Shown here: positions 11,293 to 24,600 of the stretch, one piece after another
How the letters are laid out: every line of letters starts with the position of its first letter
Numbering within the stretch: the first letter of the stretch is position 1
Source of the DNA: Telmatactis stephensoni
Taxonomy: Eukaryota > Cnidaria > Anthozoa > Actiniaria > Isophelliidae
Length of the DNA stretch: 64,000 bases
Assembly (NCBI GenBank): GCA_029948255.1
Contig: JALIZF010001243.1
Span: forward strand, 62,001 to 126,000
Direction: 5' to 3'
The notes under the pieces: generated by a model
What the model was told of the DNA's origin: nothing
What the model saw: the letters and a program-made list of their open reading frames with translations, nothing else
Databases searched by the model: none
Position numbers and translations under genes: made by a program

Positions 11293-14200
11293 GTAAGTAA
11301 TATTTAATTATTCTTTTATTGTCTACAATAAAATAGAATACACAAAGGAATGTACGTACCATATTTCACATCAAAGCGGAAAAAGTATATTTTGATTTCA
11401 GGTCCATTGCCTATGTAAATTGGAAAACTTGTAAAATAACATTTTGTTGCTAGCTCGACAATTTTTTCTTTCTTTCTTTCTTTCTTTTTTTTTTTTTTGC
11501 GTAAATAACAATGTATGCATGTACCTAAAAGGCCCATATTTTCTAATTTTTGGTAGCAGACTTCTGTGTGTTGAATAGTTCATGAAGTTCTCTTGGTTTC
11601 ATTGTATCAGTGTAAACAACTGTAAGAACTTGTATAAACTGCTAAAGTAGTGCAGACTCACTCCAGCAAGTAACACAACATCTTAAACCCTCTACTTTCC
11701 CCGCTATTACTTGCTGTCTTAAATGAAAACACGATTATACTTTCTTAAAAATGTTTATTTTGAAGAATGTTGGAAAAGAACTTTCCGGTTCCCATCCGGA
11801 ATCAGCTTATCAACGTAGATCAATTTCCAAGCCTGCGTTATCCATTGGACAGTGTATTCAATTGGACAGACTATAACTCTTTTTCTTGTCTTACAACTGT
11901 CCCCTATTAAATATTTCAGTTTGTGACAAAGTTAAACAGATTCAAATTGAAGGTAAGTGACATGGAATCAGCAGCGAGAGAGAATGAGTAAAGAAAGAAT
12001 TTTCCCAACACTTGATAAGCTTTTTTGGGACAAAATTTATTTTTGGTTTAGCCAGTATATTCTGATTGGCTTGCGGTAGAATGGTACAGACGCAGAAACT
12101 GGAAATGTTACATTATCTCGATTTGGGAAAATCCCGGAACTCATTCAAATTCATGACATCATTTTGACAGACCTTTGCAAAACACACGGGCATTGCTTCT
12201 CAGTGAGGTCTGTCGACACTGTCACGATCAGCGTTTCTAATAATAGTGTGGATTCTATCTCTTTAGTTCAATTTCTTGCAATATTTCTACTGAAATGTTG
12301 ACTCAATACAATCCAATTTTCGTTGAAGTCCGTCATAGCGAGAGTTCGTACTACCAAAGGTGCCAGCTCGTTCCCATTGTCAGATTTTGCAATTTTAAAA
12401 TTAATTTTTCGCTAAAGGCTAGCTCGAAGTCGTTTCGTTCTCCGTACATAGAGGGATAGTAAACTACAACTCGTGAAATTGACTGCACAAATGAGATAGG
12501 ATATTTAGATAAAATGTACTTAAAAGATTGCAATAAGTTAAAAGTTCAAAGGATCATTATTTTTGGCTACACTGTGGCTCCACAAATATATAAGTCAATC
12601 TGATATTGATATTGAACATCTGTCACATTCCAAAACCATTTCGTCAACTGACATTTTTAGAAAAGAATGAGTCATCGCTATATATATATATGAGCAATTA
12701 GCATATGACCATTTTCAGCAATATCAACTTTCATGTTTTGTTACATATGAGCGAACAACCATAACTAACGATCCCAGGGGGGAAGGGAGGGGAGAGGAGA
12801 GTAGAAGAAAGGAAGGAAGGAGATCTAGATCTGTGGACAATTTCTCCATCTAAGTTAATACCTTTCCATTATCTCAAATCTTCAACATGTTCAACATTAT
12901 CTCAAATCTTCAACATGTTCAACTCCTTCGATTTCAACAAGTTTCAAAATGTTGTCTTTATTTTAAAATTACTTTTATTTGTTAATACGATTTTTCGAAG
13001 GGGGGGGGGGGGGTGAGGCATATGTAGGCTCAGTCTCCCACGGATTTGGCACCACAGGGATCCCACGATGTAATTTGATAGACTCTTAGAAAAATGTATA
13101 GCTTTTTATGTTCTTAATTTTACAAAAAATAAATTCTTGAGCTCATAGGATTTTTAATTATAAAGAATAAAAAGAACACTCAGCATTTATAAAAGTGAAA
13201 TGGCATTCGGCTGAACATACTTTTGTTTCCATAGAAATACGTCAGGATGAGGCTTTGCTTCCTATAACCAAACAGCCAGAGGTTTTAACTGATATACTTG
13301 GAAAGATGGACCAATTAAAGGGTAAAATTGTAATCCTTGAGTCCAGAATTGCTGAGATGATTGACAAACTGTCTCCACTGCAGCATATCAGAAACGAAAT
13401 AAAAGGTATTTTGATACTTTTCATTTTCAGGACTTTGGCTAGTCCTGCTGTCTTTCTTTTCTCCATTCTCTCACTACTTCATTCTATTTCGTTTTGTTTC
13501 ATTTGGTTTCATTTCATTTTATTTCATTTTATTTGGCTAGTCCTGCTGTCTTTCTTTTCTCCATTCTCTCACTACTTCATTCTATTTCGTTTTGTTTCAT
13601 TTGGTTTCATTTCATTTTATTTCATTTCATTTTATTTGGCTAGTCCTGCTGTCTTTCTTTTCTCCATTCTAAATGTTATTTTATTTAATTTCATTTCATT
13701 TCATTTCATTTTCAGATGTAATGTCACCTACCCAGTCCCATCAAAACGAATCGTACTGCCATACTAACATCACTCTCTTTAACCGTCTTAAACTCAAGTT
13801 ATTCAAACTCTTACAGCCCCAAAGTCACGCCCAAGCTGATATACAAACTTCTCATGACAGTAGCAACGAGACTGATTTGGAAGGTAATTGTCGATTCCGG
13901 AACAGGGTGGAAAAACGTTTTATAACCTCTCATGGGACCCTCGACTCTCGACGTACTTCCCTTGACCCTCGACCAAAAGGAAGACTCATTATAAGGACAC
14001 CATAGGTTGATAAGCTCAATATTTTGTATACAAGCTCTTTTACGATCTAAGAACAAAATATCGAATACCACCAACATATAACGAAGGACAGTCAGGGATA
14101 TAATGCCCTGTACTTTGGGAGAGGTGACATTTTGATCAGAAGAAAAAAACCCATCGTTTTCGTATACATATCTCTGAGAAGGTTTACTGTAACTTGGCAA

Positions 14201-15412
14201 GTCTTTGTCATACGTTTTGGTCAGCGGTAATGTATCATTGTGAGCTAATGAGAAAAGAATGTAAACAGCAGCTTTGTAGATTTCCGCTGTGCTAGATACC
14301 GGTTAATAAGGAAGTACTTAGCCTTGTTTTTATGACGCGTACGAGGGCTGGGATCTGGGAGGAGGTCTTCACATATATTTTGACAGTGTCAAAAGGGAAG
14401 GTCATAGCACAGGCAACCCAGGGGGCAGCTTAATTCGCGGCGATCACGGTTGTTACGGATTCGAACCTGGACGGATTATATTGATACAACTTTATTCTCT
14501 AGTTTATGAAATATTTATTTATTTATATACTTATTTATCACTTTTATTGATACCTTTTGATGTTTTAAGCCGCGATCCGGCTGCCATTAACCATAATCTA
14601 CAAGAAATGAACCTGGGCTACCTGTGGTCATAGTGCTATAAATTTAAATTTTTGAAGTACGCTCATAAAGGGACCGCTGATTTCGCGGGCTCATCTCCGA
14701 CCGAGTCATTTGAGTGATTTAGCAATAGCAACGCGACGCGAAAACAGGACGTTAGATGACGAATTTACACATTCGTTCGTTGCGTGACTATCGTGACAAC
14801 GTCGCGACGCTACGTTCAGGACGCCATTTCGATTGTTTTCACGTTCTCTTCTTGATGTCGGCGACGTCAACGGTCATTTTGAACAAAATTCGTCAGTGCG
14901 CGCGGCGTCCTCTTTGACGTCGCGTCGTGTTTGCTAAATCGCTCTATTATTATATTGCAACTGTTGCACATATGCGGCTACTCAAAGGAAGCGAAGTGCG
15001 CACTCACCATTGCCAACCCCGGCATGCATGCTCTGGTTTTTACATTTACAACTGATTTACAGTGCATGTGAATTGGCTTTGTTTGCCATCATGCTGAATG
15101 AAATCTAATTTTCGCTTTACAGAAGTCGTATGCAGTAAAACGAAATTAGACCATGACAACGACCAACGCCACCCTGCAAAGAATCTATGTAATCATATCG
15201 AGGAGAGATTTCTCGACACGCTCTGCAACGTAAACCCCTTCACCGTGCTACAGACGTCAGTGAATAGAGCAGCATCATATGTGAAGGCTCACAAGGCAAA
15301 AGTCCTCTGTTGGGTTGGTGCGATTGTTTGCGTCGAGATTGTGGGGTCGTGTATGTTTGGGTACGGAATGACGATAATGTCAGGTTCTGAGCATGACTCA
15401 CCGGAATACTAA
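10893..15412 (+). CDS. predicted short isoform: CARD protein with C-terminal membrane anchor
   Basis: Exons 10893-11292, 11920-11952, 13235-13405, 13716-13883 and terminal exon 15123-15412 join in frame (all phase 1) to 1062 nt, giving 353 residues. The N-terminal CARD (about 10-130) is followed by a heptad-like segment (ILGKMDQLKGKIVILESRIA, about 162-181), a polar linker and a hydrophobic segment at about 318-343 (VLCWVGAIVCVEIVGSCMFG and onward). KAHKAK precedes that segment and only 10 residues follow it, which is tail-anchor geometry. CARD plus tail anchor is the layout of the vertebrate antiviral adaptor MAVS. No MAVS orthology is claimed; the similarity is architectural. The alternative is that this is a separate gene lying upstream of a coiled-coil/PDZ gene. 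Confidence 0.6.
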
Positions 15413-16477
15413 GAGAGCAAAACTGGTATTGATATCTGTGCGACGCTGGTCGCACGTATGAGCTATTTTTAGTAAGAGGAAGTTAACACCATTGCGCGCG
15501 CAAGTTGTTAAAGTTGTTATATAGGAAAGTTCTCTTACGGTGAAACTCAGCCAGTTAACCTATTCCATCTTTATTCTTTCTTTTCCTAAACGGTAGGATA
15601 CCTTAGTACAGATGACTGCAGTAAAGACACCAAATTCTTGGTTTTCCTGCGCCGTAGGGCCAAGAACCAGAAGAGAATTTTCGAGCGGAAACCAAATTTC
15701 ACGCTTGCGCGCGCGATGATGTCAACTTCCTGTTACTAAAAATAACCTTACGCTCCACGAACATCGCGCAGACATCAAACTTTGAGTTTCGCTCTCTTAT
15801 ATAGTATTATGGTTTCTTGATGGTATTCAAGGGACCGATGGGGGGAGGGGAGGGATACTCACTTGATAAGCCATACCATATATCTCTATAAGGACGTGAG
15901 ACTTGAGAGGGATCTGAGTTTCTGACGCATTTTGTTGGATCGCGTCGATCTACAACCATTATCCTAGGTATCGGAGCTTTTGCTGGCGTTTCGTTTCGTT
16001 ATCGGATTAGTTGGAGATAATTATTGACGAAGTCGAGCCAGAGCACTGATACGAAGGGTAACAACACGGTAATCTTTTTGAGCCATTTGTATAAAATAGA
16101 GTCGCTTCCTTTTTGGTTTGAATTAGATTTAGCACGACAAAGCCAATATTTTAGGATCGAGCTGGAGGCATTTTTTTTAATAACCATTCTGGAGTGACTC
16201 CTCCACTCAGAGATGTAGACTCAAGTGTATAGCTAAACTGATCTAACAACGTAATATGTATATAACTAATTGCAATTGCAGTGTACTTCTAGATTCGAGT
16301 CTCACTCCCGTGAGAGAAAAGAGTCTGCATAGTGTTTAGAGAAAGAAATTAAAGAAAGAAAGACAAAAAGAAAGGAAGGAAGGAAGGAAAGAAGGGAGGA
16401 AGAAGGGAAGGAAGAAGAAAGAAAAAAGAGGCAAAGAGGAATGAAAGAGACAGAGAGAAAGAAAAAAGAAAGAAATT

Positions 16478-16510
<33 letters not shown>

Positions 16511-19500
16511 GAAAAAAAAAGAAAGAAAATTAGAAAGAGAGAAAGAAGAGAAAAAGAAAAAAGAAAGATATAATACAGTCCATTTTGCAAAGAAGTGTTT
16601 TGCTTCAATCGTTTCAAATTGAAACAAGCAAGAAAAAGAAGAAAACGGCAGATAAAAGTACGGCAGTACAATGCAAGCAACAAAATCACGCAACTTTTCG
16701 TGCAACATCAGGTTGCGTAATCAGGCAGAGCTCGTATTACCGTTCCGCGCGCAACAATTTTGCATGTAGTGGAAGCCCCAAATTAAAGAAAATTTGTTGC
16801 ACGCGATTCAGTAGTCTCCCACGCAACCACAGTTTACGTTGTCACGCAACGCTTTCTCCCCAAAACTAACAAGGGAGTAAGCCTTACGTGACGACAAAAG
16901 GAGTAAGCGTTACGTGATTACAAAAGGAGTACGCGTTAAGTAAGGACAAAAGGAGTACGCGTTACGTAACGGCAAAAGGAGTGCGCGTTACGTAACGGCA
17001 AAAGGAGTACGCGTTACGTGATGACAAAAGGAGTAAGTGTTACGTAACGACAAAAGGAGTAAGCGTTACGTAACGACAAAAGGGAGTAGGCGTTACGTAA
17101 CGATAAAAGGGTTACGCGTTACGTGACGACAAAAGGTCGTAAGAGTCACGTGACGACACTAACAGCGTCTGTGTAGAAGACTAGCGATGTGGTAATAATT
17201 TGCTCTTCAACTTGCAACAAATAACACTGATGTTGCCCAACAAATTAAGGAGAAAATTTAAAAATTGTAAGTACATAGAATATATCCTTGCGTTAAAGCA
17301 GGAAATTGAGTTAAAAGTGACTTAGTAAAGAAGGAGTAACCTCTTTGCTTACCTTTTTAGTATGCGTCATAGAAGCTTGAGCTTCACGTACACGGGATCC
17401 CGGAAACGGCACACAGCAGAGAGGATTACATGCGTCTGGCATTGCCGTTTCAACAGGGTGGGTCATTTCGTGTTTGCCTTAAACGCAAAAGGTCATGCTC
17501 ACGTTTAAGTTCCAAACGCGCGTCGCCAGGCTTGAAAAAAGCCGGCCATGTGATCTGCCGTTTCCCAGTGTACGTTGAAGCTTAAGTCCTCTAATGCAAA
17601 GAAAGCTATGCCTTCTCCATGATGATCATATCTTTAGTTTATAGACCGTCTTTCCAAACATCATGGAAAACCTGGGAAGCATAACTAAGAGACGCACGTC
17701 ACGCGCGCATGTCACGTCACGCACGCTCGTTACGTTATGTGACGCGTTGCTCTGAATTTTTGGCTATTTTTAGAACAGCATTGCGTGCGACCGCAAGCTA
17801 CTGCACGCGCTGAAAGGTTTTCATACTTACCATGCATTTATTTACAAGCATGAGTTGAAGCCGTTGGAAATAGCCAATACAGACTTGAGCGAGTTCTAGA
17901 AATAGCTCAAAATGCGTGCTAACAGGTCGTGTTTCGGTTTCAAGGGCTGTTCATATGAAGGCAAATTGTCCCTGGTAGCCGAGATAAGTCTTTTTGTCCT
18001 CCTTTTTTCTTGGGACTAAAAGCAGGAGAGCTATCGGCTGGCTACCAGGCCAGGGACTGAATTTGTCTTCACGTGAACAGTCCCGCAGTCTCCTATAGTT
18101 ACGCTGTCCTGGGAAAATGAATCATTTAATTTCTGGAAAGTCAACTCCATTATTTCTAGAGCGATAACACTTAAACCGTGAAATAACTTAGTAACTAAAT
18201 AGAGACAAATAGTAGCAAAACCCTTTGTATTCTATTGTTTAATTAGTACTATTTGTACTTTTTAGTACTTTTAGTACTTTTAGTACTTGTTTCACGGTTT
18301 TAGTGCTATCGCTCTATGATAAAAAAATTTCTAGTTGGCCACGTGATATCTACCGTTGCCATAGGATACCATAGAACATCGAAATAGAATTTTTGAAAAT
18401 ATGTAATATATATAGCATGACTTAGCTGGTCTAAGGAGTGGCTTTCAGGTAAAGTGCACAATATATCGCAAAAATGATTATTTGTAAGAAATCGATAATA
18501 AACTTATAAGTAATAAGGTCAATAAGCAAAAAACTGACTGGAGATTTTTTATGAGATTCTCGGAACCAGTACTACTCGAATTGCACGAAGGCGGGAGAAT
18601 GTGTACCAGGGCATCGTGGGAGTCTCTATTGTCTTTATCGTTAGGCGAGTCAATCGTATGGAAGATAAGATAGGTGTGTATCTGATAAAACGTTCCCGTT
18701 GTCTCTCAACAACCATGCGATAATGAACATATGATGAACACTGAAAAAATAAACATAAAATATGAAAGTGTACAGATGCAGGCCGAAATGAACTTGATCA
18801 CGTTATCAAGAGCTGAGATGAAGAGAATTACAGCCCTCCACGTCGAGGAAGTTTCAGATCTATCACAAGCGTTTGTTTGCTTGTTTTGTCATATTTCCTT
18901 TCCTTTTCGTCCGTCCGTCCATCCACGTAGCCATCCATTCACTTCCTTTGCCATGCCTCTCTTTTCTTTTCTTTTCTTTTCTTTCCTTTCCTTTCCTTTC
19001 CTTTTCTTTTCTTTTCTTTTCTTTTCTTTTCTTTTCTTTCCTTTCCTTTCCTTCCCTTCCCTTGCCTTTCCTTATTTCCTTTCCTTTCCTTTCCTTAGCT
19101 TTCCTTTCCTTTCTTTCCTTTCCTTTCCTTTCCTTTCCTTTCCTTTCCTTTCCTTTCCTTTCCTTTCCTTTCCTTTCCTTTCCTTTCCTTTCCTTTCCTT
19201 TCCTTTCCTTTCCTTTCCTTTTCTTTTCTTTCCTTTCCTCTCGCTTCCTTTCTTTTCTTTTCTTTTTTTTCTTTTCTTTTCCCCTTTCCTTTCATCCCCT
19301 AGCTTCCCTTGGCTTCTCTTGACTTCTCTTGGCTTCTTTTGGCTTCTCTTGACCTCTCTTCTCCTCTCTTCTGGATTTTTGTACATGTTCTATTTCTTTA
19401 CTAGCTTTTCATTTCATTTCATTTCATTTTCTTGTCTCAATCTTTCTTTTCCCTTATTTCAGTTTCGCCCCAATGCGCGAACCATTTCATCGTCACAAAT

Positions 19501-21576
19501 GACGGCCTCACTAAGTTCATTGTTCAACAACACAATACATCTCACCAAAACTTTTCAAATTAGACCCTTTTTGTCGCTTCGCTTTTATGACCGCGAGAGA
19601 GTTAATCTTAAAATTCAATTAAACAATCGCGCAATTTCAAAAAGTTAGGTTTATAGACCCCACAAGAGTTTGGAAAGAAGTAGCATTTGGCAGGATGGTT
19701 CTAGAACTGCTCTTATCAGTGATTCCCGACTGCTAATATGTAACCGTAGATGCGTTACTCTTAGCCTTAGGAATTCGTGATCTTTACTAAGGTGTGAATA
19801 ATGCAATGTGTCATTTGTAACTGTAAGTGAGCAGTGGGCAGTCATAGAGTTGTTCACTCTCTAAGATAACCTAGGAACCCTATTAGATGAAGAAAAGAAG
19901 ATTTATTGCTATAAAAAGCAATGTTAACAGTAGGATCCGTTGAAATTCCGAAGAACTCGCCAACGGGTTCGCCACGTCGTCGAAGCGCCGATTTGCTTTT
20001 ATCTCTAAGTGGTTATGGAGGAATCAAAGGTAAGCATGTTGAACCAATCCTAATGGCTTCGAAACATAAATACAGAGAGTTTGAAAAGTGTGGTTTTCAA
20101 ACACTTAGTTTATGAGCTTTATTTCTCATTGATTGTCCTTTGTATAAGCCCGACTCGAGTTTGTTTTGTGTGGAGAAAATTACATTTCCTGACCCGCTTA
20201 ATTGCTCATTTTGCGATTGAACGACACTGTTCTGTTTACAAACCACAAAGATATTCTTTCGGTAACTCAACTCATATTGCATGAAAAAGCTGGCTTGAGT
20301 TTTAAGGTTTTATATGAAATCAGGCCAGAGTTCTTGCTTAATTTATCGATATTTTGATGTTATTTTGATTAATTTCAGTTCAGTTTATGTTTTGTCATTT
20401 GATGTCAAATCAAACATGTAACTTAGTCTACATTTGTCGCTGTTATTGACAAACTTTTAGCGCTATTTGCTGTGTCTTAGGTCATGTAAACAAAGAGAAG
20501 ATATTGTGATTCTTCTCTGGGATCTACTTGGCTCAAAGTCTATGTCGTATGAAGTTTGTTTCCAATTCTTGTTCAACTTAGCGAAACACGAAATTTAATG
20601 GGCCGCAACTTGTGTGTTCAAATAAGCTTTTGTTATGTTAATGAAGTGGTCTGAGTAAAAGAAAATCAATTTGTTGCGTTTAATTAATTTGATATGTTGT
20701 AATTAATATTTCTATAAAAATAAGAAAAAATAAGAAATTAAGTGGACGAAGGGAAATAGAAACACAATGAATTGGAAAATAGCTAAAAGAAATTAATAAA
20801 TTTTATTTAAAATTTATAAAAAGAAGGAAAAAGATCAGGAGCCATTTACTCGTAAAAACGTGTCAATTAAAAAATTATACAAAAGAGTGTGCAAAAAGAA
20901 ATGAAAGAGCAAATGCAAGAAAGAAAGAATGAGTGAATGCAAAATGCAAGAAGATTTCTAGGGACTCCATACTTGGCTAATTTTCATGATGAATTAAAAT
21001 GAATTAAATTTCAGTGATGATTATGATGATAATTAATGATGTTGATGTTGATGATGGTGGTGGTGGTAGAGATGTAAATGGCAGTGTTTTGGTACATTCT
21101 GATCATGATGGGGGTAATGTTTCAATTAAAATGATCTTGATTTCTGACAATGGAAGTTATTTGGTTCGATGATACTCATAGAAATTCTACCAAGCTACTA
21201 GTGTCAGAAGCATATTACTTAGCACACATAAACTCACATATCTATACTATACTCCATACTCTATATATATCTTTTTGGAGTATTGTTTTCCTACACCCAT
21301 CTATATTTATAACACCTTTCCTGCTATCAAAGAATCCCCTATTGTTTAAACAAAAGGTGCAATTAGTAGCTGGAAACCCATTCTTTGATAGGCCAAGTAA
21401 TGTCATCTTTATAGACAATATATATGCTTGAATGCAGTAAATATAAATCTAAAAATAGCCAGGTTTAAGAAAATATAAACTCCAATTAGGTCCTGGTTGT
21501 TTGATCCTAGTAAGAGGCTCAGATTTGTTACCTGAAGATGATGATGATGATGATGATAATGATGATGATGAAACTG

Positions 21577-21635
<59 letters not shown>

Positions 21636-24600
21636 TTTATTTAAGTCTCAAATCTTCTAGCATTGCACAAGTGCAAAAACTAATCAGAAAAACTAAAAAA
21701 AATCAAAATGAAAAGAAAAGAAAGAAAATAGAAAATGATGAAAATGACTATCACCAAAAGTCTTATCAAAATACAAGATTATAATGATAAAATTTGTTAA
21801 TACATGATAGTGATATTGTCAATGAAACCTCTGTGTTTGAGGCCACTTGGGAATCAATCATGATCAAGAGGTTACTGAATATAAAGATGTAAAACAATCC
21901 AGAGCCACTCCTTGAAACTTGATTTGTTAATAAAGTAGATGACTGCTCGATGTGAGTTCAAGTGTACTACTGAGATCATTGTTGATGAAGAAGAACTTTG
22001 GTATTTTAAGAAAAAAAACGTTAAAAATGGTTATCATTGAGAATGATTAATTTGATGATGATGATAATGGTTGACACAAACTCGTACAACAGTTGAAGGG
22101 ATGCTCATGAAAATGGCCAAAGTGACTTTTCTGAATTTTTTTGAATGGTATAAATAATGATATCAATTAATTTTCTTATGCCCAAACATCAATGTCTGGA
22201 CATCCATCAAAAAGTCACTTAGGACGTTTTTATTGGTAACCCTTCATTAATTGATGACTATATTCTGTCCAGCAGACAACTGATATAGAATGCGATAGAT
22301 GTAAAGACATTTTCAACTTTTATCCGTCTTGTGGTATTAATGATTTGGGCTTCCTGTGGATGAGCGGATATCGTAGTAAACCGATATTCGCTCGGTTATC
22401 TGGCCACTTCATCACTAATTTAGCCTTTTCGATGAACAGTTTATTTAAAAGTCAACAAATGCACAATTAATTTATCAATTACACTTGACACAGATTACTG
22501 TGGCATTTCAATAATGCAAGAAACTTTATCTTGTTTTTGTCTAGTATTCGATTTTTTTCCTTTTTAATGGGCTTGGTAGTTCAAAATATGACCCTGTTTC
22601 TTCACCCGGATTTTTTATTAATTTTCTCATAAAAATATTAATTATTCAATGAGAGGTCTTTCTTGAAAGTTATTTTTAGTAACTTTTAATAAACTCTTTT
22701 TAGCAAACCTTGTATTAATTAGTGGCATCAATTAGTTGATATGAAAATGCAATTTAACAATCAATCTTCATTATTAACATTTATTATTCTGACCCTTAAT
22801 TGACATCTCGTTCAGTTGGGTGTATTGATCGATGTTAATTAAACTTTCCACATGAACTTCTACCCGTCATTGTTATCAAATATCAAGTTCTCAAGAAATC
22901 TTAAAGAATGAGTGAGTGAATAATAATCCCAATTGATATTTAAATTGGTGTGAAGATGGTTTAGGAAACTCTTTTCAATTCAAACTAAAGTACATGAAAA
23001 GAACACAAAATAGTTGCCTAATTACCGAATGAATAGGTGATACAAATAGATGATATGAATGGTGGATGATGGAAAGAACAAACGAACTAAAACGGAACGG
23101 TAAAAAAGAAACCAACCAACCAACCAACAAACAAACCAACAAGCAAAGGAAAGAAAGAGAAAAAGAAGGAGGGAAGGAAAAAGAAAGAAACGAATCTCGA
23201 TCTGATCGTTGCATTGATTAACGGCTGTTAGATAAATTTGTTTCCCATTTATTGTTGATGAATTCTTCATTATCTTCCCCAGCTCGACGCTCCACTAAAG
23301 GGACTAGTGACGAATCCCTAAAATCAACCACAGACGATGACAGCATCCTACGATCTCACAGTTTCTCGAGCGTTTCTCTATTACAAAACAGGGTGACAGC
23401 CACTGCGGCCGTCCCTGCCGTCCCGGCCATTTCTACACTACGAGAAATGCCACCGGTACCCGAGACAGCAACGGTTTCCGCCATCCCGGACCTTTTAAAA
23501 GTGCCGGTCTCATCGCCAAGTACTTCTACGTCTTGTTCATCAAGTAGGAGGTCTATATTTGATTATCCAGGTGGGTGCTACTTTACTGTACTGTAGGGAG
23601 AGGAGTCGTTGTATGATACTGTGGCAAAGCGCAAACATTAAGAGCATGAAGCAACACTAAATAGTACAAAATAGCACTAGTTAAACAATGGGAACAAAGG
23701 ATTTCGTACTATTTAGTTACTAAGTTGCTTCATGGATTTAGTGCCTGTGCTCTATTATTCATGCAAATTATTTAGAATACGGTTTCGTGTGAGCACCTAT
23801 GGTCTCCTCTTGAACTGTCTTCCTATTTCGTGCATGCGCCTTCATCGTCGAGTTTCCCGTTCTCTCAGGCAAAAGCGTTGCGACGCGTCACGACAACAGA
23901 CAGTGATTGCATTCTCTTGTTGCGTGACAACCATGACGACATTGCGAGTTTTCGTTACGACATATTCAGGGCGCATATCACTTGTTTTTGTGTCTTCTTC
24001 GCCGGCGACGTACGTCAATGAGTCAATGGTCATGTCGAACAGCGCGCTCATCGTCCTCTTTTACGTCACTTTCTATAACCTTTCAGACGGACGATGCGCG
24101 AATAAAAAGAACGAAAGTTGTATCTATCATAATTATTGTCATCATCATTATCATCATCGTATCAACCACTCTAGCCATCGCTATCATCAGGAGCCCATTA
24201 CTCCTGCTATCATTTACACCACCCTACCGCTATGGGTGGTCGTCGACTTCAATCCGGATATCACGCGTCGAACACAAACACCCCGGACTAGACTTCCAAA
24301 TTGATCGGATCCTTCTGCATTCATTTGATGAAAGAAGCAAGGCCCTTCGTGATCTAGAAAGTGAAGTCGTCAAGGTTTAAGCGTCTAAAATTTGCAGCTT
24401 TTCAATTTTCCAACACATTTATGGGCACACTATCATGAATGTGTAAATTGTTTGCCTTAGTCACGCAATCAAGACATTGCGTGACTTAGCGTGAGAACAT
24501 ACGTGCGCGTGACACATCTGCCTCGCATTTGCCGAAATGTTTGTTTTTGAAGTCACATTAGGCGAACATTTTCCGATCATGTCACGAATCAAAAATTGTT

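Noticed and set aside
18731..19648. 305-codon open frame
   Set aside because: Most of it is (CTTTC)n repeat. The first 50 codons (MMNTEKINIKYESVQMQAEM...) have no good donor and no recognisable domain.
23732..24304. 190-codon frame rich in His/Tyr
   Set aside because: Repeat-derived (dispersed element plus catcat repeat) and without conserved domains.
24085..24380. Possible second membrane-anchor exon (VVSIIIIVIIIIII run, then a charged tail)
   Set aside because: The hydrophobic run is an att/atc simple repeat, the frame needs phase 0 while the preceding exon leaves phase 1, and the upstream part belongs to a dispersed repeat. Worth a look only if RNA supports it.
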